The position numbers were made by a program, and so were the translations under genes. Under the pieces are notes generated by a model. It had not been told where the DNA came from. It worked only from the letters and a program-made list of their open reading frames with translations, and did no database searches. Shown one piece after another: positions 1-11,054 of a stretch of DNA of 64,000 nt (positions within the stretch are counted from its first letter, which is position 1; each line of letters starts with the position of its first letter). This stretch comes from Ustulina deusta (lineage: Eukaryota > Ascomycota > Sordariomycetes > Xylariales > Xylariaceae): positions 558,001-622,000 of the forward strand of contig JAJNNX010000017.1 in the NCBI GenBank assembly GCA_023159155.1, read 5' to 3'.

Positions 1-1114
1 TCGGCGTTGGGGGCAGTTAAGATGACTTATACTGAGAGATCGTCCCCGAAATGCGACGGAATCCCCCCATTGAGAAGTCGGAGTGGCATACCAACACTTG
101 CTCGAGCATGCCTCCTTATTGCCGGAATCCCTGTTCGACCTGTCCGAGGTTGCGGGATGGTTTTCTGACCGCTTCATCTTATGCCGGAAACCTTATATCC
201 CTTGATCCCGGCTCGGATACACACATAACTAGGCGGCGTTGCTTCGTGCATGTTGTCCCACCATTGTCTCATCCCACCCGATAGGTAATGGTGTGCTTAA
301 TTCGAATATCCGCCACGTATAGTATGTGCCCAGTTGGGACCAGAAATCTATATATTCCCTTCAAAGGACCACAGAAGGTACGCTCAGATAGCTTTACGCT
401 CTACCACTCACTCCACAAGTTATTCCTCCCACCACTGATACAAGACCCCTTCCTACTCCTTTGATAACTATTGTCTAACACTTTGTCTTCGGCGTCACAA
501 TGGCAGAATCGTGCAATTCAGGCTCTCACCACACATCCCCACTGGTGGACATGTCTGGCAGCGTACGTTGGCAACCCCATCTCCCGTGAAAACATCGTTG
601 CTCACGTTCTCAAAGGCCCCTGGTAAACGATGTCCAACTTGCCGAGAAGCTGGGCGGGAGACTTGGGTCTTCGCTGGCCGAAGTTGCCACATCTGTGCCA
701 CATACGTTGCTTAGACATATCAGTGAGTTCAGACCTTGGTTCATGAAGGATCTTAGCTAACCTCGAAGGACACAGATATGGGCAAGAAGCCATAGCTGAT
801 GAATAGCCCTTCCACGCTATTTTGGATTGTCCTTGCTCGTCACTTAGTTGCTGTCTTGGGGGTCCAACGTTGCCTTCTTACACACATTTTTTTCATTACG
901 GCAATATGGTCACTTGTCAAAACGGGATAAAATTCAACACATGGGTTTCTTCTTCTTCTTTTATTTTATTTACGTGGTTTTTGGCCTCGGCAATATCGGT
1001 AGGGCCTTTAAGGACACAGTTTGGAAGGCCGTTAAAAGCTCTGTTCTAGCGTCAAAGTACGGTTCACTAAGGCTCCCAGGTTGAAGGTACACTGGGACGT
1101 TAAACATGTAAGCC

Positions 1115-1137
1115 GGGGGGGGGGGGGGGGGGGGGGG
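1115..1137 (+). repeat. 23-base G homopolymer
   Basis: An uninterrupted run of 23 G on the plus strand, flanked by AGCC and CCAAAC. It could fold as a G-quadruplex and is a likely place for sequencing or replication slippage, so the exact length is uncertain. Confidence 0.9.
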
Positions 1138-2490
1138 CCAAACAATAGGCTTCACAAAGATACATATAAATTCCCTATGTCGGATTCCGCTACTATATCA
1201 AGTTATATCAGAATACAACAAAAATTGGTGAAGATGACCTAAGCTCTCTTCGCTGGTTTACAAACTGGACTTACAACATTGTTGTTAGGACACAGTCCAA
1301 GTGCCCATCACACCTGAAAGAAGACTGGTAAATCTACGATTTCTTTGTTTTAATTAGACTGCAAATGCATAGGGAGTTTATCGCCGGTACAGTGAGGTCA
1401 TCATAGAAGGTGCCTCGTAGTGATTGGATCTTCGTTTTACCTCGACTACTAGAGCATTCTGATATCCAATGAACCAACGTTCCACGAAGTCGTTCATACA
1501 ATGCTGGTTCCATCTAAACAATAAATTTGCCATAATAGGAAACCCGCATAGAATGGCTAGATTCGCTATAGCACCATGCAAGATCATCCTACACTAGAGC
1601 GCTCTACCTACTGCGTACGTAGTTACAAACCCCAACATCAATCTTGGGAGCATGTCCCCCGGCAAGCAGGGGCTGGGCTGGTTAATTTACCTAGTTAGGT
1701 ATTAACAGCGTCTATTATTGATGTCGTTGGGTAGTATCGTAATGTATGCTAGCAACCCTATCCCAGCGGAGTAAAATGCCCTGTCTACGTGCGCCACCAG
1801 CTCGGTTCTTCCTCGTTACAGTAGGTAGTATAGAACAAACTTTCGATCTTTTGCTTTTTCTTTTTTTTTCCTTTGGCCCCCTCGCCCCAACAGCCCGTCG
1901 TAAATCAAAAATTCAAGGTCTCCTCCAATCAGTCCGCCTCCTCTTCAAGCGGTTTGCCCTCCCCGTCTCATCCAAACAAGTTTGTTCGCTTTTGCGACAG
2001 CCCCCTCTTTGGTAAGATAGGTATCTTGAACGATTTATTTATATGTAGTAATCCGCTTAGTGTAGACACAATCGCGGCCACAACGCGAGCTGCAAGGGAA
2101 TGGGAATAGCCGTCCGGTCCGGTGTGCCGCAATCTAGATAAAGCAAGATGGGATGGCTCAAAGCCATGGAACCAAGGTCGTGCCAAGAAAATCCTTCGCA
2201 AGATATTACCCAGACGGGGTTATCAGCTCCCTATGTTAGATGGTAAGCAATGATGGGACCCTGTGTGAGTTCTGTCTAGGCTTAAAGCATACCTACCCAG
2301 GGATTCGGCAAGTAAGCCAGCCCTCTTGTGACAAGCACTTGGTGGGACGACGGGCCGTCCTGTCCGGAAAATCGCAGAACGTCGATTGGTCGACATCAAG
2401 CCATCCATCCATTTAGGCATAAGCATCGAATTGGGTTTACAGAACCCCCTGCTTTGACCTGCAGCTCTGACCAATGATTTCGCCGGAACT

Positions 2491-2523
2491 TGTTCTAGCT
2501 TAAGACTTACTTAAGCTAGAACA
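2491..2523. repeat. Perfect 14-bp inverted repeat with 5-nt loop
   Basis: The arms are TGTTCTAGCTTAAG (2491-2504) and its exact reverse complement (2510-2523), separated by ACTTA. No coding sequence is nearby. The role is unknown; it could be a remnant of a small transposon terminus or a chance cruciform. Confidence 0.8.
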
Positions 2524-3698
2524 TGTAATACCGGTATGCATGCTCTAACAATATCGTAAGACGGGGATAATTTAAATCCAGCAACCTTCCCCTGATATAT
2601 GTATCTCCGTGTGTATGCGTGCGTGTATATAACAAATATTATCCTTATCTTTATACCATAGGTCTTGGAAGTTGGCTACACGCAAGTGATGCAGAGCCCA
2701 CCGAGAAAACCAACCCCCATATCTTCTGGTGAGTAATAATGTCAGCTCTCTCATTCTGGATTTCCTACTAGAATACGGCGTTATTATCATTTACTCTCAC
2801 AGAACTCGGGTTAACACCAACTCTGACGTAGAAACGGAGTGTGCAGTGGAATCGAACCAGTGCATCCAATAGGAACAGCTGAACGAAGATCTGGGGCTTG
2901 TATTGACTCTGGTCTAAGTTCAATTTTATGTACAAAAGAAGGAAACAGAGAATATATGTACAGCCAAAGGAACCCCTCTATAGCGTTGACATGCTCTAGG
3001 GCTGTTCGGGGGTTCCTTAAATGGAACGCCTCAATCGACTTATGGGGCTCGTTCCCATGTCTCCGTCACACCAACTCTATTAGCTCTGCCTGCAGCCCTC
3101 GCGAGAATCTCCCCCGGCAGGAAAAGACAGAGAGAGGGCCTCGAAGGTCTCGGATGATGGAAGTCTGACGTCAAGATTCCAATTACTACGGGGGTCCCTA
3201 ACTTCCACGATGTAACCATCGCAGGTTTGCTCGTGCCAGATCCGAGATGAGAAGCCTACAATAGCTCAACGAATTCCATGCCGAGCTGGGAGCCGGTGAC
3301 AGCCTAAGGGAAAAGCGCATCGCGTCATGAGCACATGCGAACAGACCGGTCAAAATCTAAAGAGAGACAAGAAGATCCATTCAACAACTAGAATCCGGAC
3401 AAGCGAGCAGCTATTGTGCAGATCTTTACCGACATCCAGTCATACATGGCCATGCACATCACGTTCAAGTACACTTTTCAATAGCGCCTGTTATTTCGCC
3501 CAACCCAACCCAACCCGACCCAACCGCCCAACCGCCTTACTCCGCGACTGCGTTACGCAATCTCTTCCCGGCATGTCAAAAAAATGAGCGAAACAAGAAT
3601 TCCAGAAAAAAACAAACCTCGGGGGGAAAAAAGCCAGGAAAAAGTCATTTGAACTTAGGGCGTTTACGTCGTAGCTCATGTTCATGGGAGTGCAAATT

Positions 3699-3719
3699 GG
3701 GGGGGAGGGGGGAGGGGGG
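3699..3719 (+). repeat. G-rich tract with quadruplex potential
   Basis: Three consecutive blocks of six or more G separated by single A, about 70 bp beyond the stop codon of the WSC-domain gene (which runs on the opposite strand). It would be C-rich in that gene's 3' untranslated RNA. Confidence 0.6.
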
Positions 3720-3786
3720 AGATATCATGTGATCTCGATACCCAGCCAAGTGCACGCGTAACCGAAGCTTTTTTTTGTTGACCCGC

Positions 3787-6700
3787 TTAGAGCTCATCAC
3801 GCCCAGGCAAGAAGGTTGGCTCGCCAGGGATCCAGTATTCGCTCGTCCCGTAGCAGGGGTAGTCGTCAGGCGCGTGACCTTTTCTGAAGGTCCAATCTTT
3901 ATCTGGCACAGCCACGCCGGGGCCCGGACCGCCCGCACCAGTGGGCCTCCCGAGACCGGTCCTGGTGCCGCCCTGAGCGCCGGCGGGGACTCCGGAAGAG
4001 ATAGGGCCGGAGATGATCTGGCCGTCCACGCATTGGCCGGCTGTGAAGGTTTGGATGTGTTAGTTGAGGACACGAAAAAGGCGACCTCTAAGAGGGGAAG
4101 GGGATACGACGTACCAAAGTAAGTGACAATATCGACACGTTGACAGTTGGCCGGACCGGAATTATCGCCCCGGAACGTAATGTACACCGTTCCGTCCGGG
4201 ACCTGGCAGAACTCGGCCTCGCCGCCGGTGAATTGTTCATTGAACCAGTGCAAGTACCCATTGAGGATGGCGAAAATGCGGCTGATCCTCCCTGCGGGCA
4301 TGGCCTTGAATGTCGTGAACGCAACACCGGGGTTCGTGGCGATGGGCTGGCCACCTGAAAGTAGTTGACCACTTCGGACACCGAACAGGCTCGCCTCATC
4401 ACAAGTCTTTGGGTTGTTGTGGCCGGCGCCGCCTACGAATCCTCCGACCCATTGACGACGCACGTTCCAGACTCCGTGCTTCTTCTTCGGGGTGTGTGGG
4501 GCCACCTGAAGAATGATGAAGGTCTCGGGGGGAAGATCAGTAATACCGGGCATACGGGGTCCGGTGCCGCCAGGTGAGACGCCACCTGTATGATTGCTGA
4601 TATCTCCGACGGTGCCGCTGGCTGAATGATTTCTGGAGCCTGTACCAGTGGGGTAGATCTCGCCACCGCTGACTGGTGTACTCAATGTCCGGGTAGTGGT
4701 CGAAACCGGGTCGGAGGGAATTCTACCTCGCGTAGAATTGCTGTGGGGAGTGCTGGAGGAAGAGAGGCTAGAAGTACTAGCAGGATAACTGGCTGGAGAG
4801 CTGGTAGGGCTACTAGTAGGAGCACTAACAGGAGCACTGGTAGGAGCACTGGTAGGATAACTGGCATGAGAACTGGCATGAGAGCTGGCATGAGAGCTGG
4901 CATGAGAGCTGGCATGAGAGCTGGCATGAGAGCTGGCATGGCTGCTAGCAGGAGTACGAGCAGGAGTACTAGCAGGTGTACTGTGTGCGAAAGTACTACC
5001 GGCAAGAGTGCTGCTAGGAGTTGCTGTGCATGAAGTCAGTCTTGTCCTTCTTTAGCAAATAGGGAGCAAGAGAAAGGCGATATTTCCATGTTTAAGGGGG
5101 TTCTCAAACTCTTTTACTTTGCAACCCCTACAGCTTAGGTGTCCGACGAGACAACGAAGCTCTGATAGGGTAGGAAAGACTTGAAAATCCTGAGCGGCAT
5201 CGCTAGAAAGAGAGCACTCACCTCCATCATCACAGCTGTACCTGATCGTAAGGGACCGCGAAGAAGTCCATTGAGCAGCCCATTTGTTTGGTGTTACGTC
5301 GTTCCTGGCATAGATTAGAGGGCCATTGTCGCCGCCGCAGTTCTGTGTAGCCGATCCTCCACATGGCTGATTACAGTCCTGCATAACGTCTGTCGTATCA
5401 ACGTTGGCCTTGAGACTATTTGCACAGGCGCATTGGCTGTCGGGGGCCCTCCCGTAGAGGGCGGCAAACTTCTGACCGGCCGCGTCACAGAAAGCGACGC
5501 AGTTTTCAACGTTCACATAATTTGAATCTAGAGTAGATTCAATGGGAGAATAGAATATGTCGCTAAGTTGTTTGCTCTGCCAGCATCCGAAGTTCACAAA
5601 GGGGCGGGCAATAGCCTGGGGGCTGGCTGTGGCAACGAAGCTTGCCGAGGCCGAGATCGTCCTTGTATTGTAGTTCGCCACAACTGAAGTCGGCCGATTC
5701 AGGATGCTTGCTGGCGTTTCGAAGCACTTGTACCCGTTGGGCGCTGGATAGTCCGTCTCAGGATCCGTCATACCAGGGATGACGGGGACGAAGCATCCCA
5801 TAAAGTTTACGTTTGCATAGACTGGGGCTGGTCCTCCACCGATGGCACAGCAATCTTGACCAGTGCATGGGCTAATGCGAGTATTAGCAAGGACTTCCAG
5901 AGTACTATGGGATCCGACGAAATCATCTTACGCGGTGTCGGTGAGACTTGAGCATTTGCTAGTGCAATCCTCGCTGGAACTGGCCTGTGCCATATCTTGA
6001 TTGAACTCGGAACCGCAGTGGCACTCAACCCCCCTGCACAACTATATCAGTATAGGTGTCTCCCGAAATGAGATTGGAATCAGGTCGCACGCACACAGTC
6101 TGTTTAATCATAAAGGCGTAAGGCATTCCCAAGCCAGCACAGTATCCCAGACATGTACCGGCCGATGGCACTGTCGCAGTCGTGTACGTTACTGCAGAGG
6201 GGAATTTGGCGCCTTTGAAGCATCCAAGGAGGCGATAACTCTGAGCTAGGTCGATCGACGTCGTCACATCCGGGAACGAAGGGTCGGCAAAGATACGTGC
6301 ACCTTGGTCGGAGCCGCAATTCTCACGTCGGTCGCCAGGACAAGGGTCAGGGAGACTCCCGTCCCTTTTCGTGGTACATTGTTCTTCAGAAGTCGCGTGG
6401 ATTTTGTCACTGAGCGTCACATCAACGCCGGCGATTGTCGTGTAATCCAGAGTGTTTCCGCAACGGCAGGATCTCTCCTTGAAGAGAGCAGCATATTTGA
6501 AGCCATGTGCTCGGCAGGTCTGAGCACAAAAGCCTGGTGTAATTGTGTTGTTGACAAAATTTCCGACGTGGTAGTGGATATAACTCCTCGAATTGTCGGC
6601 CGTGATACGTGGGTCCCAATTGGTCGGTTCGAAGACGAATGGTCCGTCGTCGTCTAGGACTGTTGCACATCCCAGGTATTGATGGTTGAATTTGGCGGCG

Positions 6701-6807
6701 CATACATCATCATGATCCTGATAGTAGAAGCCTTGGGCATTAACCACGGAGCTGAATGCAACTAAAGAGGCAAGAGCCGCAATGCCAACCCGTGTCGACA
6801 ACTCCAT
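3787..6807 (-). CDS. Secreted WSC-domain protein with DUF7908-like C-terminal domain
   Basis: Five-exon model on the minus strand: 6807-6095, 6033-5932, 5871-5222, 5023-4115, 4040-3787 (875 aa). The start at 6807 gives a classic signal peptide ending VNA-Q; an in-frame codon 33 bp upstream would spoil it. Three cysteine-rich WSC modules follow (about residues 44-160, 183-270 and 360-450), with the YLGC, CxxxC and CGG/CGS patterns of the carbohydrate-binding family. Next come a Ser/Thr/Ala/Pro-rich mucin-like linker (490-600) with seven SSHA units, then a fungal domain (about 650-790) containing FIILQVAP, WVGGFVGG, CQVPDGTVY and CQRVDIVTYF that resembles DUF7908. WSC proteins act at the cell wall or outside the cell. 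The last four residues are RDEL, resembling an ER-retrieval signal. All introns have good donors; the CTAAC/CTGAC branch sites are clear. The 198-bp third intron is the least certain. Confidence 0.88.
4861..4940. repeat. 12-bp tandem repeat encoding SSHA units
   Basis: Seven copies of CTGGCATGAGAG (period 12) inside the linker of the WSC-domain gene. On the minus strand each copy encodes Ser-Ser-His-Ala. Copies are nearly identical, so length polymorphism between strains is likely. The unit length keeps the frame. Confidence 0.9.
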
Positions 6808-7579
6808 GTCGACAAGTCTTCCCCCCTGAAAACCTCGCAATGCAACGGATCGAGTTACCAGTGGTTGTAATGAACAACAAGAAATTTGCTAGAAGATACG
6901 AAGCAACGAAGGGAGGAATTGAAGATAATGAGCGTGGGGATAGCGATGATGATAGAAAAGACCACGCGGAATTTTCCGAGCAGAGAAATGAGAAGGATGT
7001 GATATTTTAAGCATGAAGTCTAGTCGAAGGGATATTCCATTTGGCTAACACTCCCAATAATCGAGGTGAAATATCTAGGGGTGGAATGCATTCGAGAAGG
7101 GCTGAGAGTAGTGATTTACGCCTACTAGTCGTATTCCCCTCGCCCCCTTCAGATCTATTACGGCCCAGCACCCATAAGCTAGTATTTTGATTCAAAATTG
7201 AAAAGTCTCTCCCGCCCTTGGAATGAAGGCGAAGATCCTATTTTATTCCTGTGTCTTCTATCTTCGTTCGTGCCCGCCACATGTCTCCAGGGCACTAACT
7301 CCTGGAAAGGGATGGCGATTGTTCCTAGTGTTGTCTAGTGTGTAGTTCCCTTGTTGAAGAAGAGAGGATATTGAACAGGGGGAGGCCAGCCTTCCGAAAT
7401 GTTTACATACATTGTTATCTCACTAAATTCTTAGTCCTGAGGGCATGTTTCAGCGCCATCACTGTTTGACTCGATGGTTTCAATGTCCTGGCTGCAATAG
7501 CGTAGTTGAATGATGCACCCTCGATGACCAAAAGCAATGATGTTCCGGACTAGTACCTAACTCCTGCTGTATGTGCATT
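6808..7579. other. Intergenic region between WSC gene and TBC gene
   Basis: It contains the promoter of the minus-strand WSC gene and the 3' flank of the minus-strand TBC gene. No conserved reading frame or RNA gene was seen. Confidence 0.5.
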
Positions 7580-10500
7580 TCAACTCTCAAACTCCACAAT
7601 CCTTTGCGTCGCATTATTGACTGTGTCTACCCTTCCCTCTTGCTCACTATTGATGTCAAGAAGTGACTGACTCGAACCGTCGGTCTCTTTCGTGGCCCCG
7701 GCGCCTGCATCAGCACCATCTAACAAGTCTCTATCAGAAGACCTCACGCTTCTTCTCTCCGCGTCCCCGCCGTAAGCACCTGTAGATTTGACAGGACCCT
7801 GAAGATCTTCCTCGTCCTCCTCATCCTCGTCCCTCTGCCCTGGCAATGCGTTCTTTTCTAATTCACGTTGGGCTTCTTCCATACGCCGTCGAACTTCAGC
7901 GGCAACGCGTGAGGCGTCTGTAACTATGTTGTCAAGTACCCCTCGCAACCCGCGGCCAGCACCCGTTAAGCCTGGCTGAGCTCCAGATGGAGACAAAGTA
8001 GCTGGGCGACTGAAGTTCAAGCTAGAGAAAGTCGTGAGTGCGGACGATTGATTGGTTGCGTTGGGCAAACCATCAATAATGTGTAGTGAAGTGGGGAAAG
8101 AGGACTCGAAGAATTGCTCGAGGAGCTCATCTGCTAGGACGACCATGCGGAATGTCGGTAGCGTAATGTGTAGAGGATTTGAAGGATCCAGTGCAACATT
8201 TGCCTTTTCAGACTGGGCTTTTGATACAGCTCTTCTCGTCAAATTCTCAACCGGATTGCCTATCGCTGGAGGAATTGGCTCTAGATCAAGCTTCTTCTTG
8301 CCTCCGGTGACAGGCTGAGGTGAGGGGGTGTCAAAAGCTAACATATCCTCCTCTTCTTCATCCTCATCGTCGCCAATAGCAAATGCGTCATTATCAACTG
8401 ATGCGTCGTCTTTGGATATAATTGGTATATCTGGACTTGCCAGCTGTGTAGTGTCGTCCTGGTTACTGAGGTGATCTGGATCGGCATATTCGAAGCAACG
8501 TCTGATGAAAGCGCTGACGCTGCCGAGAAAACGTTCGTTTACAGTGCCACCTATCGGGGGGCTAAATGAGGCACCGTCTGCTTCTGTTATGCCGTTGAGT
8601 ATTGTAGTCGAGTTGGAATTGCCAAGGGCCCCTTCAAGTCCACGCCTTGAAAGAAATAGAAGCGCTTCTGATACCCGCAAAATGCCCTCCCGATCCACCT
8701 TGCCATCCTCATCATCATCATAGAGCTCGAAGAAGTAGGTGATAGAACCCATGATATCTCTTCCTCCCTTAATTTGGGCTAAACCAGTAACAACATTCTG
8801 TAGGGTAAGGCTCGAACTATTGGTCACGTCCCATTTCCGAAATAGCCTTTGCATGAATTCATGATCAGCCGGCTCTGGACCACTGCCCCATGGCGAGAGC
8901 GGATTTGGATCAGACCGTCTAAAGCTTCCAAAATACGGACTGCGGTCGGAGGGCGGGTCTCGTCGAGGAGAAGGGGGCGGTGCGTCCGAAATGGCCCATT
9001 TCGAAATGCTAGCTAAGAACTCTCGGAATGCATCGTAATCCATTAAACTAGTGCTAGGGCCAAGGCCAACCCGACCCTTTTCAACGCCATGATCATGATG
9101 TTCCTGGAACGCTTCATTGGCTCTCGTTTTGCTGACTTTTGCGCGACGGCGCTGCTCTTCCTGGATAATGTGATCGCGCTGCTGCCGTTCATACAATACT
9201 CCGTAGAATCGATCGTACAGAGCTCCAAGTTCTTCTGGGCTTAGGACCTTGCTGTCGGGGCCTAGATTCCGTATGGCTGTTCGTTTAGCGAAGTTCTCGA
9301 TGTTATTGAGCACTGCGTCTTTATTCTTGAGCCGTAGGTCTTGTATGGTGCTGTGTGTGATAGCGGAAAATTCTTTGAAAGCGACAACCATAAGTTCCTG
9401 GAAACGATTGATGGCACGAAGCTTGGGGTTCTCGGATTTAGGGTGCGCAGACTCATCCAGACGCGAAAAGTAAGACTTCAGTACTGAAATGAAGGCGCCG
9501 TCGTCTGCTGCATCGAGTAGCTCTTCGCCGTTGATCCGTAAAATGGCCAAACCGACCTGAAAAAGAACCTTTGGCCCCTCAACAAAAAAAACGTCCAGAA
9601 CTCTAAAGGCAAACACTAACGGCATAGAGTTTATGTAGAGAGACAGAAACCAAGGGAGAGATACGACCGAAAGTTGAACATCACTCTTGACTAGATGCTC
9701 CCACAAGATGGGCATTGTCTTTTCCACTAGTGACTCGAACACTTTTTGGTCCAGAAGTGTGCCGTACATGGTAGACGAATAATATCCAGGTACTAATCTA
9801 TCGCAGAGTGCTGAGAGGAGAAAAAACGCCTGCGCCTCCGACATGTAGATGAGGAGGGCGGCTACCACGATATTCATGGCTTGGCAATAGCCAACGTCGG
9901 GATTGATCCAACTGTAGGCAGTTAGAACACGACGGAGCCGATTAATGCCGTCTTCGCTTTGGAATCCGGGATACTCGGGAAGACTGCGGTTCAAGTCCTT
10001 CTCTATCTCGTCAATAGCTAGAGATTCTTGACCCGAAAATTTGTCGAGGGTATCGGTATAGAGTGTGGGGGTTTCAAGTCGAAGATATAATGAGCCGGAG
10101 GTCAATTCCCACATCTCCCCCCTTAGGCGGTTGGGGAGACCAACCCTTATCAACTTGTGGAAGGTAGGTTGACGGATTAACGTAGCATTACGGCCATTAT
10201 CGCGTAAATATTCGGCCCATAACCTCATCTTTGCACGGTCTCTCAGCTTTTTGGGGTCACCCGGGTATTTGAAGACCACACCGAGGCCGGCATCAGGAGA
10301 CGCGGCGTTCTTCTTTTCCTCGGGCCGTAGTAGGTATTCTGAGTAGCATTCGGCTATGACCTTTTTCAGCTTGCCGACACTTCCGACCGCTCCTCGCAGG
10401 CCCTTCTTCAGGCCATCGCAAAACCTCTCACAGGCCTGACGGCTTCCTGCAAGTTGTATTGTGATTCTTTGTTCTCGAAAATCCTTCCGGTCTTTCAGGG

Positions 10501-11054
10501 CGGCCTTGTCCTTGGCTTGATCCTGAGCGATCCCATTCCAGGTAGTAATAGCGAGCGAGAACTAAGTGGTAAGATATGTTAGCTACATGGAGTCTGTGCC
10601 GGAGCGTCGTGTTGCCTACCTGGAAGTTCTGGCTGTTCAAGCGCTCGACACGTCGTATAGCGCAGAGAGGAAAGGTAAACCCATTGCCGCTCGGCCCAGC
10701 ACCATGGGTTTGGCCTGTGAAGACAGATGAGGTCGAGGTGCTCGCGGACTGGGCAAAGCTCGAGGGAGTTGTAGAGAAGCAAAGATAGGACTCGGAGAGA
10801 TGTAGCCGTCCGGCATAATGCCAGCCTCGGTCGTGGTCTTTGCCGCCATGAGTGACGTTCGAAGGAGGGATGGTAAGCTCGGCGGGGATCTCGAACAGGG
10901 GCGTCTGGGAGCTCGGGAGACGGAATTGGCCCTGGAAGAGCGAGGCCTTGGAGGGGTTTCTGTCGGAGTTGGTCAGGTTCAAGCCCTGCATGGGGTCGAT
11001 CAGCTGCTGGGCGGCTGATTGAGCCTTCTGGACGAAGCTGGAGAGGTTGAACAT
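7580..11054 (-). CDS. GRAM-TBC-EF-hand Rab GTPase-activating protein (Gyp2/Mdr1 type)
   Basis: Two exons, 11054-10620 and 10561-7580, give 1138 aa; the 58-bp intron has a GTAGGC donor, a GCTAAC branch and a TTAG acceptor. The N-terminal part (about 60-165) is a GRAM-like lipid-binding domain. The TBC domain (about 285-510) opens with GLPNRLRGEMWEL. It carries the arginine finger in IEKDLNR (about residue 336) and the glutamine finger in YCQAMN (about 371), so it should be an active Rab GAP. A canonical EF-hand loop, DDDEDGKVDREG, lies near residue 760. The tail is low complexity and acidic (EDEEEED, RDEDEEDEED). GRAM+TBC+EF-hand is the layout of yeast Mdr1/Gyp2 and animal TBC1D8/9, which act on Rab6/Ypt6-type GTPases at the Golgi/endosome; the substrate here is inferred from family only. 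Confidence 0.93.

Larger units (their letters stand above)
1..3786. other. Gene-poor interval at left edge
   Basis: No reading frame here resembles a known family, and none can be linked into a spliced model with conserved content. Open frames are all under 110 codons and overlap on both strands. The stretch holds a 23-G homopolymer (1115-1137), a perfect hairpin (2491-2523), a run of CCCAA-type pentamers (about 3500-3530) and a G-rich tract (about 3699-3719) just past the end of the WSC gene. Confidence 0.6.

Noticed and set aside
3500..3535. CCCAA-type repeats as an interstitial telomere
   Set aside because: Fungal telomeres of this group are TTAGGG/CCCTAA; the unit here is an irregular CCCAA/CCCGA pentamer and is short.
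6025..6100. Apparent frameshift in a G6 run of the WSC gene
   Set aside because: A 61-bp intron (6094-6034) with GTGCGT donor, CTGAT branch and TGCAG acceptor joins the frames and restores the conserved WSC sequence VECHCGSEF, so no frameshift is needed.
8052..8723. Open frames antisense to the TBC gene
   Set aside because: Shadows of a strongly conserved coding exon on the other strand.
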